A stretch of DNA of 64,000 bases from Lewinellaceae bacterium (GCA_020636095.1 JACJYN010000007.1:434001-498000), one strand, 5' to 3'. Shown: positions 24,804 to 34,254, counted from the first letter of the stretch. Program-made: numbers and translations. The notes: a model not told the origin generated them from the sequence alone.

Positions 24804-26372
24804 ATGAACACCCTTGACTACATCATTGTCATCGTCTATGCCGTAGGCTTTTTAGGCCTTGGTTATATTTTTAAAGACCAGAAAGATGGGAAGGATTACT
24901 TCCTGGGCGGAAAAAGTTTTGGCTGGTTGCCGTTGGGGTTATCCGTCATGGCTACGCAACTATCCGCCATTAGTTTTATCTCCGCTCCCGCCTTTGTTGG
25001 TATTCGGGAAGGAGGAGGGCTGGAGTGGCTGAGTTATGAATTGGCGGTGCCGCTCGCCATGATCTTCCTGATGGCCATTCTCTTTCCTCCCCTTTACAAT
25101 TCCGGGGTGGTGAGTATCTACGAATACCTGGAACGGCGTTTCAGTGCATCGACCCGCCTCCTGCTCAGTTTTGTTTTTTTGGTAAGCCGGGCCTTTGCCA
25201 CCGGCGTGATGATCTATGCTGTTTCCATCATTCTGGAGAGTGTGCTGGATATTTCCTTTTTCAGCACTCTGGCCGTTATTGGGGCCATCACTCTGGCCTA
25301 CTCCTTACAGGGGGGCATGAAAGCCGTGGTGTACGGTGACATGATACAGATGATCATCCTTTTCATTGGCATCATTGCCTGCATGGTATTTGGATTGGTG
25401 GAAGTGGGGGGATGGGATAACTTCCTGGCTAACCTGGACCGAAGCCGCCTGGAAGCAGTAGATTTTTCCTCTCTGGGATTCCACAAGGGAGAAGAATTCG
25501 GTTTCTGGCCCATGGTGGTCGGGGGGCTTTTCCTTTATGTTTCTTATTATGGCACCGACCAGTCGCAGGCCCAGCGCATGCTTTCCGCCCGGGATTTGGG
25601 AACCGTACGTAAAACCCTCCTGTTCAACGGGCTGATCCGTTTCCCTCTGACTTTTGCCTATTGCCTGATGGGCCTGATCATTGGCACCATGGTTGCAATT
25701 ACTCCGGAATTCCAGGCGGAGGTGCCGGTGGATAAACCGGATATGATGATCCCGGTATTTATTCGTGACTACCTGCCCCACGGAATGATCGGGTTGCTGA
25801 TCGTAGCCATTTTATCGGCCGCTATGTCCTCGCTCAGTTCGGCCATCAATTCACTTTCGGCGGTAACGATGGAAGACTTCATCAGCCGCGGCCGGGAAAT
25901 CCCGGCGGGCCGGTATATGGTGTACAGCCGGCTTACGGCCCTGTTCTGGGGCCTGGTTTGCATCTTCCTGGCTATTTTTGCCGGGGATATTGCCGATACG
26001 GTGATTGAAGCCATCAATAAGGTTGGTTCGGTTTTCTTCGGGCCCATTCTGGCGACCTTCCTGCTGGCCATCATGACAAAAAGAACACATGCCCTGGCTG
26101 CGAACATTGGCCTGGCAGCCGGTGTTGTAATCAATATATTCTTATGGCTGGCAGTAGAGGACATCTTTTGGTTCTGGTGGAATTTCATCGGGGCAGCTGT
26201 AACGTTGTCTTTAGGTTATGGCCTGAGTTTACTGCTGCCAGGAAAACCGAAGGAAGTGGCTATCGACTTTACCGTCGACCCCAAATGGTTATTTACCTGG
26301 GAAGCTAAGATATTGATGGGCTTTTTTGTGGTTATTGTGCTTTTCAGTATGTACTTCAAGTATTTGATATAA
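24804..26372 (+). CDS. Sodium:solute symporter (SSS family)
   Basis: The 522 residues have about 13 predicted helices. Family marks are YFLGGKSFGWLPLGLSVMAT near residue 30, AISFISAPAFVG, GVVSIYEYLERRFSASTR, LQGGMKAVVYGDMIQMIIL and AILSAAMSSLSSAINSLSAV, the last with the sodium-site Ser residues. The protein imports a substrate with Na+ at the inner membrane; the substrate cannot be told from sequence. The ATG at 24804 follows directly after the 103-bp tandem array, so its 5' untranslated region and promoter must lie in or before the array. No Shine-Dalgarno site is visible. Confidence 0.9.
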   Translation: MNTLDYIIVIVYAVGFLGLGYIFKDQKDGKDYFLGGKSFGWLPLGLSVMATQLSAISFISAPAFVGIREGGGLEWLSYELAVPLAMIFLMAILFPPLYNSGVVSIYEYLERRFSASTRLLLSFVFLVSRAFATGVMIYAVSIILESVLDISFFSTLAVIGAITLAYSLQGGMKAVVYGDMIQMIILFIGIIACMVFGLVEVGGWDNFLANLDRSRLEAVDFSSLGFHKGEEFGFWPMVVGGLFLYVSYYGTDQSQAQRMLSARDLGTVRKTLLFNGLIRFPLTFAYCLMGLIIGTMVAITPEFQAEVPVDKPDMMIPVFIRDYLPHGMIGLLIVAILSAAMSSLSSAINSLSAVTMEDFISRGREIPAGRYMVYSRLTALFWGLVCIFLAIFAGDIADTVIEAINKVGSVFFGPILATFLLAIMTKRTHALAANIGLAAGVVINIFLWLAVEDIFWFWWNFIGAAVTLSLGYGLSLLLPGKPKEVAIDFTVDPKWLFTWEAKILMGFFVVIVLFSMYFKYLI

Positions 26373-26430
26373 AACTAAATTTTAATAGGTTTCTGGCCCA
26401 ATTCCAGGATGGGGCCCGGCTCAAAAAGGC

Positions 26431-26489
26431 CAAAAGGCGAATTCCGGCAGCCCCTAAACAGCCAATCGCCTTTTGACTTTAATTTTTTT
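26431..26489 (+). terminator. Intrinsic terminator after the symporter
   Basis: CAAAAGGCGA at 26431-26440 pairs with TCGCCTTTTG at 26466-26475. A T-rich tract follows (ACTTTAATTTTTTTTT). Confidence 0.8.
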
Positions 26490-26661
26490 TTCTACAAAAA
26501 AATCACTTTCTTTGGCAGCCATTATAAATCATGATTTTTGTAACCCAGCCTACAAAAGGTTAACATCCCCGAAGAACCTCATCTTTGCAAATTCGTATCT
26601 TCGCTCATAAAGAATAGGATCAAATTTCAGATTAGTATTATTAACCAAATTAGATTAGTTT

Positions 26662-28614
26662 ATGAAACTAGCTCGACTCCTGGGTTTAGTAGCCATCTTT
26701 GCATTGGCTTCAAACCTTTCTGTTTTTGCACAGTCCAAGCTTGTAAGGGGTAATGCCCTTATGACGGCACAGCCTGCCGAAAAATGCGTGGAACCCTTCC
26801 TGGAAGCTCCCGCAAATCCCACTGCCGTTAATCCGGTAAATATTGACTTCCCGGTTTCTTTCCGCAGTGGAACGGAATTCCCGATCGGCGCTACTACTTA
26901 TGACCTGCAGTCCAACAACTCTGTTGGCGACCGCATTTCCCGTGGGCCTGACGGAAGACTTTATGGCACCTGGACGCAGAGTTATACCGGAGACGTTGGT
27001 GCTTCTGACCGTGGTTCTGGTTATAACTCAACCACTGATGGCGTATGGGGCGATCAGCCAAGTGCGCGCGTTGAAAGTGTGCGTATCGGATGGCCGAACC
27101 ACGTTATCACAGCCAGCGGTACGGAATTGCTCATCTCTCACGCCGGCACGCCGGCCGTTCACGTTGCTCGCCGCGAAGCTGGCGCCAGCAGCTGGGAAGA
27201 GTTTGACATTCCCTCCGGCATCCTGCCCGCCAACGGCGGCCCTGGCATCCTGTGGCCCCGTGCTGCCGCCAGCGGTGAAAACATTCACGTGATCGCTATC
27301 TCCTATCCCATTGGCAACGGTGGCGCTGAATACGAAGGCGTAGACGGCCACCCACTCTACTATCGCTCGACCGATGGTGGCGTTACCTGGGATAAGGTAG
27401 ACGTTATTCTGCCCGGCCTGGATAATACTTCCATCACTTCCGGAACAGCCGACGGCTACGCCATTGATGCGAATGGCGACAATATTGCAGTTGCCTTCTT
27501 CGAAGGATGGAGCGATGTTATCCTCATGAAGTCTAACGACAATGGAGAGACCTGGACCAAGACCATCCTGAATGACTTCCCATTGGATTTATATGTAGTT
27601 GACGCAGGTTACACGGTAGATCAGGTTCTTCCTTATCCGGAAGACCACCCCGCTATTTCAAATGGTGTAAATGCCAGCGCTGCCGATTCACTGGCGATTC
27701 TTTCCAGTGATGAAGCTGGCACTGTAATCGTTGATAACAACGGTATGGCTCACGCCTTCTGGGGAAGAATGTACGTCACCGATGCTGACCTGACCGACGG
27801 TAACTCCAGTTACTATCCCACCACCAGCGGAATTATGTACTGGAACGAAACCTACGGCCCGGACAGCAGCCGCATGATCATTGACGTCCTCGATTACAAT
27901 GGGAATGATACGCTGGATATTGGCGATGGTGATGTCGCGCTCTACTTTACTTCCCTTACGGGGCAACCCAGTGCCGGTGTTGATGCGGCAGGTAACATTT
28001 ACCTGGCCTACAACAATATGATGGAAACGACTCAGTTCCTGAATACGGAAGACAACCAATACTACCGCCATATCTTCGTCACCGCTTCTCCGGATGGCGG
28101 CGATACCTGGACGGAAGCTTATGACATTATCAACCCGGATGTCGTCTTCGAACCGGACCTGGTTGACTTTTACGAGGCGGTATTCCCTTCTATGACGGCT
28201 AACATCGACGGTACGATCGACTTGATCTACCAGCAGGATTTCCGCCCGGGCCTCGCGGTTCGCGGTGATGAAGACCCGTTTGAAACCAGTTTCATTAACC
28301 ACGTGAGCCTGACTCCGGACCAGGTGGGTATTACCAAAACGGAAGAGACGGTTCAGCCTGAATACTTCCAGCTGGCAGTACAGCCCAACCCGGCCAACAA
28401 CGAGGCACTGGTGAGCTTTGAACTGGATAACAACGCTCAGTACAGCCTGAGCCTGCTCAATATCATGGGCCAGAAAGTGGCGGATATTGAAACGGCCAAT
28501 GGCTTTGGCGCCAACCAGGTGCGCGTCAACGTCAGCAACCTGAAGCCAGGTGTTTACCTGCTGCGCTTGCAGGCAGAGAATAAAGTGGCTGTTGCCAAGT
28601 TGATGGTTCAATAA
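26662..28614 (+). CDS. Secreted Asp-box (BNR) protein with T9SS tail, paralogue 1
   Basis: The 650 residues have a signal peptide (LLGLVAIFALASNLSVFAQ). The shared family block follows: FPVSFRSGTEFPIGATTYDL, GWPNHVITASG, ILWPRAAA and DGHPLYYRSTDGGVTWDKVD. Three Asp-box motifs (S-x-D-x-G-x-T-W) are visible: STDGGVTW, SNDNGETW and SPDGGDTW. A sialidase-like propeller is therefore likely, but catalytic sialidase residues were not identified. The T9SS type A tail has VQPNPANNEALVSFEL and MGQKVADIE and ends VAVAKLMVQ. It is the first of three tandem paralogues with their own terminators. Confidence 0.85.
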   Translation: MKLARLLGLVAIFALASNLSVFAQSKLVRGNALMTAQPAEKCVEPFLEAPANPTAVNPVNIDFPVSFRSGTEFPIGATTYDLQSNNSVGDRISRGPDGRLYGTWTQSYTGDVGASDRGSGYNSTTDGVWGDQPSARVESVRIGWPNHVITASGTELLISHAGTPAVHVARREAGASSWEEFDIPSGILPANGGPGILWPRAAASGENIHVIAISYPIGNGGAEYEGVDGHPLYYRSTDGGVTWDKVDVILPGLDNTSITSGTADGYAIDANGDNIAVAFFEGWSDVILMKSNDNGETWTKTILNDFPLDLYVVDAGYTVDQVLPYPEDHPAISNGVNASAADSLAILSSDEAGTVIVDNNGMAHAFWGRMYVTDADLTDGNSSYYPTTSGIMYWNETYGPDSSRMIIDVLDYNGNDTLDIGDGDVALYFTSLTGQPSAGVDAAGNIYLAYNNMMETTQFLNTEDNQYYRHIFVTASPDGGDTWTEAYDIINPDVVFEPDLVDFYEAVFPSMTANIDGTIDLIYQQDFRPGLAVRGDEDPFETSFINHVSLTPDQVGITKTEETVQPEYFQLAVQPNPANNEALVSFELDNNAQYSLSLLNIMGQKVADIETANGFGANQVRVNVSNLKPGVYLLRLQAENKVAVAKLMVQ

Positions 28615-28620
28615 TGAAGT

Positions 28621-28690
28621 AGTTGTTGGTTAGCAGTTGCTGGTTTGTCTGGCTCTCAAAAGTCAACAAACAACTAACCGCCAACAACGG
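28621..28690. repeat. Ten heptads forming an inverted repeat after paralogue 1
   Basis: Ten successive 7-nt units can be read from 28621 without a slip, for example GGTTAGC and AGTTGCT on the left, TCAACAA and ACAACTA on the right. GTTGTTGG-TTAG on the left faces CTAACCGCCAACAAC on the right. It lies 7 nt after the stop and 10 nt before the terminator. Confidence 0.8.
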
Positions 28691-28700
28691 ACAAAAAAAC

Positions 28701-28738
28701 AAGGCGCTCTCACGTTTGTCGTGGGAGCGCCTTTTTAG
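28701..28738 (+). terminator. Intrinsic terminator of paralogue 1
   Basis: AAGGCGCTCTCACG pairs with CGTGGGAGCGCCTT around a short loop and is followed by TTTTTAGTTTTG. Confidence 0.88.
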
Positions 28739-28871
28739 TTTTGCTTGTTTGGAAAAGCCTTTGTATCTTATCCGATGGTTTGGAATGAGTTTACAATACC
28801 GACAAGTCATCGGTTGTTAAACGGCCAGCCTTTTGTTTTTTAGAAGAATTCCTCATTAAGTAGCCTTTTTG

Positions 28872-29032
28872 TAACTATTCAGCAGTTAGCTTTTGGCGGT
28901 TAGCCATTAGCAAATTGCCTGCCCTTAAGGTTGGTATGTTAAGCAAAAAACCGGTAGCTTAAGCTTATATCCCATTTTTATGGGCATTGGGCGCCAATAG
29001 CCAACAGCTAATCGCCAATTGCTGAATAGTCA
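28872..29032. mobile_element. MITE-like palindromic element 3 with heptad arms
   Basis: The arms CTATTCAGCA and TGCTGAATAG are flanked by TAA and TCA. Each arm continues inward as 7-nt units (GTTAGCT, GTTAGCC, ATTAGCA on the left; TAGCCAA, CAGCTAA, TCGCCAA on the right), so the element combines both repeat classes of this region. The body is 155 bp. The outer arm is the same as in the element at 9207-9356. Confidence 0.6.
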
Positions 29033-29206
29033 CACCCGGCAGTACAATCAGTAGCCTTCTCCATTGAGGAGTACCCAAAATAGGATCAGGTTTTCTATTA
29101 AATGCGTTGGAAACAAAACGGACAAGTTCCTGCTCTTCAGCAACAGCTGTTAAGAGTACGGCTACTTTTGCATTCAGGCATGATTTTATAACCAAATCCT
29201 TATATT

Positions 29207-31126
29207 ATGAGACTAGTACGACTATTTACGCTATCTGCCTTACTGGCCTTGTGCTCCACTCTGATGGTGACTGCCCAAACCAAAGTAGCGGTGGCCACGG
29301 GCGGATTACAGACAGCAGTTAAACAAAAGGAATGCCTCGATCCGTTTCCGGTACTCGACGCCAGCCCGGTGGCTCCTACCCCGTTCAATGTCGGCCTTCC
29401 GGTTTCTTTCCGTGCCGGTTCTGAATTCCCAATCGGCACCACTTTATATGATTATCAGACGAATGCCAGTATGGGCAGGCGCCTGTCGCGTGGCGCCAAT
29501 GACCGCCTGATGGCAGTTTGGACCATGTCTCAGGAAGAAAGCCTGGCCGATCGCGGTACTGGGTACAACCAGCGGGTGGACGGCTCCTGGGGCGATCAGC
29601 CTGCAGTACGGCTGGAAAGCGTTCGCACCGGATGGCCCAGCCATGTGGTAACCGATGATGGTACGGAATTCACCGTTGCTCACGCCAGTGATAACACACT
29701 GGTGACCATGCGCCGGGAGGCGGGCAGCAGTACCTGGGTGGAAGGTGCGGTGACATCCAACATCTACGCGGCAAATGGCGGCCCTGGCCTGCTGTGGCCC
29801 CGGGCGGCTGTCAATGGCAACACCATTCACGTTATTGCTTTAACTACTCCAACTGGAAATGGTGGCGCCGTCTATGAAGGGTTGGATCCCCACCCGCTCT
29901 ACTACCGATCCACCGACGCCGGCGCTACCTGGGATAGGGTAGACGTTATTCTTCCCGGCCTGGACTCCTCGGCAATAACCGATATGGCTGCCGACGGCTA
30001 CGCCATCGATGCCAAAGGGGAAACGGTTGCCATCGCCTTTTTTGATGAATGGCAGGATTTGATCCTTATGAAGTCAACTGATAACGGCACAACGTGGGAA
30101 AAGACCATCGTCAATGACCATCCTCTCGACCGTTATATCATTAATTCCGGCTATAGTTTTGAAGACTTGCCCCCGATGGACCCGAACTCTCCGGATTCTC
30201 TCGCCATCTTTACCAGCGATGGGACGGGAACGGTGCTGGTTGATAACGACGGCATGGTGCATATCGCTTTTGGGCCCATGTGGGTAGTGGATGACGACCT
30301 GACCGATGCCGGCTGGACGTTCTTCCCCGGCACCAGCGGCCTACAGTATTGGAATGAATCCTTTGGCGCAGACAGCCTGATGACTATTGCCGATGTGGAA
30401 GACCTCAATGGAAACGATACATTGGAAATTGGCGGCATCGATAATTACGAGAACAGTTATGGGTTTTCTCTTACCGCCCAGCCCACCGCCGGGATAGATC
30501 AATATGGCAACCTTTATGTCGCTTATGTCTCCATCATGGAAAGCGAACGGTTCCTGAATACGGAAGATAATCAGCAATACCGCCACGTTTACGTAGTCGC
30601 CTCTGCTGATGGCGGTTCGAGCTGGTTAGAACCCTATGACATTATTAACCCGGATATTGTCTTTGAACCAGACCTGGCCGATTTTATTGAAGCAGTCTAT
30701 CCTAGTATGGCCCGCGATGTAGGAGAAACGATCGACCTCATTTATCAGCAGGATTTCCGGCCAGGCAATGCCCAGAACGATGGTGATCCCAGGGAAACCA
30801 ACTTTATCAATCACGTCGCTCTGGAGCCGGTGCTTGTACAAATTCTGAAAACCAAAGAAACCGTCCAACCTGAATACTTCAACCTGCAGGTCCAGCCCAA
30901 TCCGGCCACAAATGAAGCCCTGGCCAGCTTCGAGCTGGATAACAACACCCAATACAGCCTCAGCCTGCACAACATCATGGGCCAAAAGGTCCAGGATATT
31001 GAAACAGCCCGGGGTTTTGCCTCCAACCAGGTGCGCGTCAATGTCAGCAGCCTGACACCGGGTATGTACCTCCTGCGCCTGCAGGCGGAAAACAAGGTGG
31101 CGGTAGCTAAGTTGATGGTTCGGTAA
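29207..31126 (+). CDS. Secreted Asp-box (BNR) protein with T9SS tail, paralogue 2
   Basis: The 639 residues have a signal peptide (LFTLSALLALCSTLMVTAQ), then the same order of blocks as the previous gene: FRAGSEFPIGTTLYDYQTNA, GWPSHVVTDDG and LLWPRAAV. Asp-boxes STDAGATW, STDNGTTW and SADGGSSW are present; the third has Ser for Thr. The T9SS tail has VQPNPATNEALASFEL, SLHNIMGQKV and ends VAKLMVR. A good -7 element TACTTTTG lies at 29163-29170, and the 5' leader contains TTTTATAACC, also seen before paralogue 3. Extracellular role unknown. Confidence 0.85.
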   Translation: MRLVRLFTLSALLALCSTLMVTAQTKVAVATGGLQTAVKQKECLDPFPVLDASPVAPTPFNVGLPVSFRAGSEFPIGTTLYDYQTNASMGRRLSRGANDRLMAVWTMSQEESLADRGTGYNQRVDGSWGDQPAVRLESVRTGWPSHVVTDDGTEFTVAHASDNTLVTMRREAGSSTWVEGAVTSNIYAANGGPGLLWPRAAVNGNTIHVIALTTPTGNGGAVYEGLDPHPLYYRSTDAGATWDRVDVILPGLDSSAITDMAADGYAIDAKGETVAIAFFDEWQDLILMKSTDNGTTWEKTIVNDHPLDRYIINSGYSFEDLPPMDPNSPDSLAIFTSDGTGTVLVDNDGMVHIAFGPMWVVDDDLTDAGWTFFPGTSGLQYWNESFGADSLMTIADVEDLNGNDTLEIGGIDNYENSYGFSLTAQPTAGIDQYGNLYVAYVSIMESERFLNTEDNQQYRHVYVVASADGGSSWLEPYDIINPDIVFEPDLADFIEAVYPSMARDVGETIDLIYQQDFRPGNAQNDGDPRETNFINHVALEPVLVQILKTKETVQPEYFNLQVQPNPATNEALASFELDNNTQYSLSLHNIMGQKVQDIETARGFASNQVRVNVSSLTPGMYLLRLQAENKVAVAKLMVR

Positions 31127-31128
31127 TT

Positions 31129-31209
31129 AGATTTTCCAGATCTCCAAGACCTGGAAAATCTTTAGAAAAAATGGCGCTCTTGCGGCAAGCCGAAGAGCGC
31201 CATTTTTTT
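31129..31209 (+). terminator. Palindrome and intrinsic terminator of paralogue 2
   Basis: First an AGATTTTCCAG / CTGGAAAATCT inverted repeat (31130-31163), then the terminator: AAAATGGCGCTCTT pairs with AAGAGCGCCATTTT, followed by more T. The same two-part layout recurs in degraded form after paralogue 3. Confidence 0.85.
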
Positions 31210-31388
31210 CGTTTGGTCGTTTCAATAAGCCTTCCTATCTTAATCCGCAGAAAATCTTCTATATCATCACTTCCAGGATTCGTATTTTGAAAACTCACAG
31301 CATCACTCGGTAATGGATGGCGCGTATATCGCCATTACTGGGTTGTATCCGAACCAGCAATCATTTTATAACCTAAATAACCTGTTTT

Positions 31389-33314
31389 ATGAGGCTATTT
31401 CAACTCACAGTATTCCTGTGGATGGCTACTTTTCTTTATCAGCCATCCACTCTGGCCCAGTCCCAACTGGCCCGCCATTCGGCCCTCGACAAAGCCGTGC
31501 TTAAACCGGCGGTTGCCGAACTCGGCCGTACGGTGGAACGGGCGCCGGCCAGCAACACCCATCTGAACCACATTCCGGGCGTCACCTTCCGGTCGGCGGT
31601 GGAGTTTCCCATCGGAATGACGACCTACGACCTGCAGACCAACTCCAGCATGGCCCGTCGCCTGAGCCGGACGGCAGAAGGCCAGATAATGGCCACCTGG
31701 ACCCAGGGCCTGGAGCAGCCGCCCTCCTTTCCCGACCGGGGCACCGGCTATAACCGGTTTGACGGGAACAACTGGGGCGATCAGCCTGCTACCCGCCTGG
31801 AGGCATCTCTTCGCACCGGTTGGCCCAGCCATGTGGTGACCGCCAGCGGCAAAGAGGTGATAGTCTGCCATGTATTTTCACCGCCGGTTCGGCCGTATAG
31901 CCTTCGCCGCAATGGGCCGGATGAGGCATGGATAGAAGCGGATGTACCCGTCAATGCCGGCCCTGGAACCGTTTGGCCCCGGATCGCCGTCGGCGGGCCG
32001 GATGGAGAGGCCATCCACATGATCGCCATTACGTATCCTGTGGCGAATGGAGGCGTGGAATACGAAGGAGTAGATGGCCATATCTTATACTATCGCTCTT
32101 TGGATGCCGGCGCCACCTGGGATATCACCGACGCCATCATTCCCGGCCTGGACAGCGAATTCATGTCCTTTCAGACGGCTGACGCCTACGCCATCGACGC
32201 CCGGGGAGAAACGGTGGCCATAGCCGTCTTCAACGGCTGGGGCGACATTAATGTCTATAAATCTACCGACAATGGGAATACCTGGGAAACGATGACGGCT
32301 TATGATTTTCCATTGGAGCGCTATCAGATCGACCAGGGATATACTTTGGAAGACCTGCCTCCCTATGACCCGGCTCAACCGGATTCACTGGCCATTTTCA
32401 CCTCCGATGATTCCGGCGCATTACTGCTTGATCAGGATGGCATGGCTCATATCTTCTTCGGCCAGATGTATCTGCAGGATGAGGATTTGACGGATGGTGG
32501 CTGGACTTTTTATCCCGCCACCAGCGGTATTGCCTACTGGAATGAATCCTTCGGCCCGGACAGCATCCGCACCATTGCCGACGTGGAAGACCTCAATGGC
32601 AACGATACACTGGATGTGGCGGATATTGCCAATATTGCCGGCTATGGTTTATCGCTCACCAGCCACCCCAGTGCCGGCATTGATGCTTTGGGCAATATCT
32701 ATCTGGGCTACAGCTCCCTGATGGAAGGGGAAGCGTTTATCAACCTGGAAGACAACCAGCACTACCGCCACGTATATCTCACCGCTTCCCGGGATGGGGG
32801 AGCAACCTGGGAAACGCCATACGACATCATTAATGAGGATATTTCTCTGGAACCCGATCTCATTGCGTTCACCGAAGCGGCCTTTCCAGCTTTGGCCAGG
32901 GATGTGGGAAATACCGTAGAGTTGATCTATCAGCAGGATTTCCGCCCGGGTTTATCCGTTCAGGGCGATCTGGACCCGGCAGAGGCCAATTTTATCAATT
33001 TTGTCAGTGTTCCGTTAGACGTTTTTGGCGTCGTTGGTACAGAAGAGGCCGTCCAGGCTGAGTACTTCCAACTGGATGTTCAACCCAACCCCGCCCACAA
33101 CGAGGCCTGGGTGAGTTTCGAGCTGGAGCGCAACGCCCGCTATGCCCTCAGCCTTCACAACCTGATGGGGCAAAAGGTGGCGGATGTGGAATCGGATGAC
33201 GCCTTTGGGCACAATCTGCAACGCATCAATTTAAGTGGCTTACAGTCAGGGGTATACCTCGTTCGCCTGCAAGCGGAGGATAAGGTGGCGGTGGCCAGGT
33301 TGATGGTCCGGTAA
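31389..33314 (+). CDS. Secreted Asp-box (BNR) protein with T9SS tail, paralogue 3
   Basis: The 641 residues have a signal peptide (TVFLWMATFLYQPSTLAQ), then FRSAVEFPIGMTTYDLQTNS, GWPSHVVTASG and DGHILYYRSLDAGATWDITD. Asp-boxes are SLDAGATW, STDNGNTW and SRDGGATW. The T9SS tail has VQPNPAHNEAWVSFEL and MGQKVADVES and ends VAVARLMVR. It is the most diverged of the three in its N-terminal 60 residues. EGVDGH is shared with paralogue 1 but not 2, so the duplications may not be strictly stepwise. ATTCGTATTTTG at 31273-31284 is a possible -7 region. Confidence 0.85.
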   Translation: MRLFQLTVFLWMATFLYQPSTLAQSQLARHSALDKAVLKPAVAELGRTVERAPASNTHLNHIPGVTFRSAVEFPIGMTTYDLQTNSSMARRLSRTAEGQIMATWTQGLEQPPSFPDRGTGYNRFDGNNWGDQPATRLEASLRTGWPSHVVTASGKEVIVCHVFSPPVRPYSLRRNGPDEAWIEADVPVNAGPGTVWPRIAVGGPDGEAIHMIAITYPVANGGVEYEGVDGHILYYRSLDAGATWDITDAIIPGLDSEFMSFQTADAYAIDARGETVAIAVFNGWGDINVYKSTDNGNTWETMTAYDFPLERYQIDQGYTLEDLPPYDPAQPDSLAIFTSDDSGALLLDQDGMAHIFFGQMYLQDEDLTDGGWTFYPATSGIAYWNESFGPDSIRTIADVEDLNGNDTLDVADIANIAGYGLSLTSHPSAGIDALGNIYLGYSSLMEGEAFINLEDNQHYRHVYLTASRDGGATWETPYDIINEDISLEPDLIAFTEAAFPALARDVGNTVELIYQQDFRPGLSVQGDLDPAEANFINFVSVPLDVFGVVGTEEAVQAEYFQLDVQPNPAHNEAWVSFELERNARYALSLHNLMGQKVADVESDDAFGHNLQRINLSGLQSGVYLVRLQAEDKVAVARLMVR

Positions 33315-33316
33315 TT

Positions 33317-33471
33317 GTAGATTTTCCCGATCTCCCAGATCTGGAAAATCTTTGGAAATGGCGCTCTTCGGCTTGCCGCAGGGCGCCGTTTTCGTTTGTA
33401 CGGATTAAGCGGTAATTGTAGATATTCCAGATCTCCCAGATCTGGAATATCTGGAAAACCTGGAAAATCTT
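33317..33471. repeat. 9-nt-period palindromic repeat and degraded terminator after paralogue 3
   Basis: CCAGATCTC, CCAGATCTG, GAATATCTG, GAAAACCTG and GAAAATCTT stand in 9-nt register at 33427-33471. A shorter version at 33319-33352 corresponds to the palindrome after paralogue 2. Between them (33360-33394) GGCGC...GGCGCC followed by GTTTTCG is a decayed copy of the paralogue 2 terminator. This suggests that the duplicated unit included the gene's 3' flank. Confidence 0.65.
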
Positions 33472-33586
33472 TCCACTGTTAAAAAAAATTAAAAATTCAC
33501 TTGCCATGGGGGGGTAAGGTGCATTTCCGGTAGTCCTATATATAGAAATCACCAAAAGAACCTGACATCACCTGAAATCACCCGAC

Positions 33587-33919
33587 ATGAAAAGCAATCT
33601 GATTTTTGGAATATTGTTAATGCTGGGATCTGGCCTGGTTTACGGCCTGGGCATCAACGGCGTAGACATCACACTACAAATAGAGGCTAAAAGCCTGGGA
33701 AAAGAGAAGGTAGCAGCCGCCCTTTGTTCCAATGGATGGGAATTACCCGTCCGCGAGCCCCAAAACCTGATTGGAACGCTGAATCTCAATCTTTCGACGG
33801 ACTCTACGGCCATCGGCTTTTCCTTCCAGGGCCTGCAACAGTGGCTGGAAGTAAAGCTGGATGGGAAGGGGGCGGGTAGTTTGAGTTGCGGAAAGGGATG
33901 GCAGAGGCGGAGTTTATAG
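33587..33919 (+). CDS. Small secreted protein of unknown function
   Basis: The 110 residues start with a signal peptide (SNLIFGILLMLGSGLVYG). The mature part has two cysteines (ALCSNG and SLSCGKG) and beta-strand-like sections such as VDITLQIEAKSLG and LNLNLSTDSTAIGFSFQ. I do not recognise a family. Before it, AAATCACC/GACATCACC units recur at about 10-nt spacing up to the ATG. Coding is supported mainly by the signal peptide and the lack of a better frame. Confidence 0.45.
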   Translation: MKSNLIFGILLMLGSGLVYGLGINGVDITLQIEAKSLGKEKVAAALCSNGWELPVREPQNLIGTLNLNLSTDSTAIGFSFQGLQQWLEVKLDGKGAGSLSCGKGWQRRSL

Positions 33920-34064
33920 TAATTAGCTGGAAGGGCTAACAAACGTTCGTTTTTGTATTTTTAATTCAGAGCCCCTCTTCTTGCCAATTTTTATGTTTAA
34001 ATCCTCATTCATCAGTAAATTTTTAATCAATTGACGACAAATAATAAAATATTAACCGATCAGG

Positions 34065-34096
34065 CTTGCAACGTAAGAAATAAATCTTTACGTTTG
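34065..34096 (+). promoter_or_regulatory. Promoter of the aromatic amino acid operon leader
   Basis: CTTG at 34065-34068, a 20-nt spacer, and TACGTTTG at 34089-34096 fit the Bacteroidota -33/-7 consensus (TTTG and TAnnTTTG). Transcription would start near 34103, about 15 nt before the first leader peptide ATG. Confidence 0.7.
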
Positions 34097-34117
34097 TAAC
34101 CATCAAATAAGAACGAA

Positions 34118-34183
34118 ATGACAATTCAGTCGGACAAGCGTTATTTTTACTTTTTTAGCTTTTTCTTTTATGGCCACCCATAA
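34118..34183 (+). CDS. Aromatic leader peptide 1 (attenuator)
   Basis: This 21-codon frame starts MTIQSDKR and then runs YFYFFSFFFYGHP before TAA. Nine of its last 13 residues are Phe (6) or Tyr (3). It lies 22 nt after the -7 element and is followed by an antiterminator arm and a terminator. A ribosome stalled on Phe/Tyr codons would leave the bases after the stop free. This is the classical logic of phe-type leader peptides; it acts in cis and the peptide itself needs no function. Confidence 0.85.
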   Translation: MTIQSDKRYFYFFSFFFYGHP

Positions 34184-34254
34184 GGAGCTAAGAAGTTTTG
34201 TCCGAATGATTGAAAGATAAAATTTAAAGGCTCCGTAAGCGGGGCTTTTTTTTT
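34184..34254 (+). terminator. Attenuator 1: antiterminator arm and intrinsic terminator
   Basis: The terminator stem is AAAGGCTCCG / CGGGGCTTT (34226-34248, with G-U pairs), followed by a run of nine T. GGAGC at 34184-34188, starting at the first base after the leader stop, can pair with GCTCC at 34230-34234 in the terminator's 5' arm. The two structures exclude each other. A ribosome at the stop codon would hide GGAGC and allow termination. Confidence 0.8.

Noticed and set aside
24023..24807. Long open frames on both strands over the 103-bp array
   Set aside because: They arise because a 103-bp unit without stops rotates through frames. The translations are the same repeated Arg/Pro/Gly words in every frame, with no start signal or family match.
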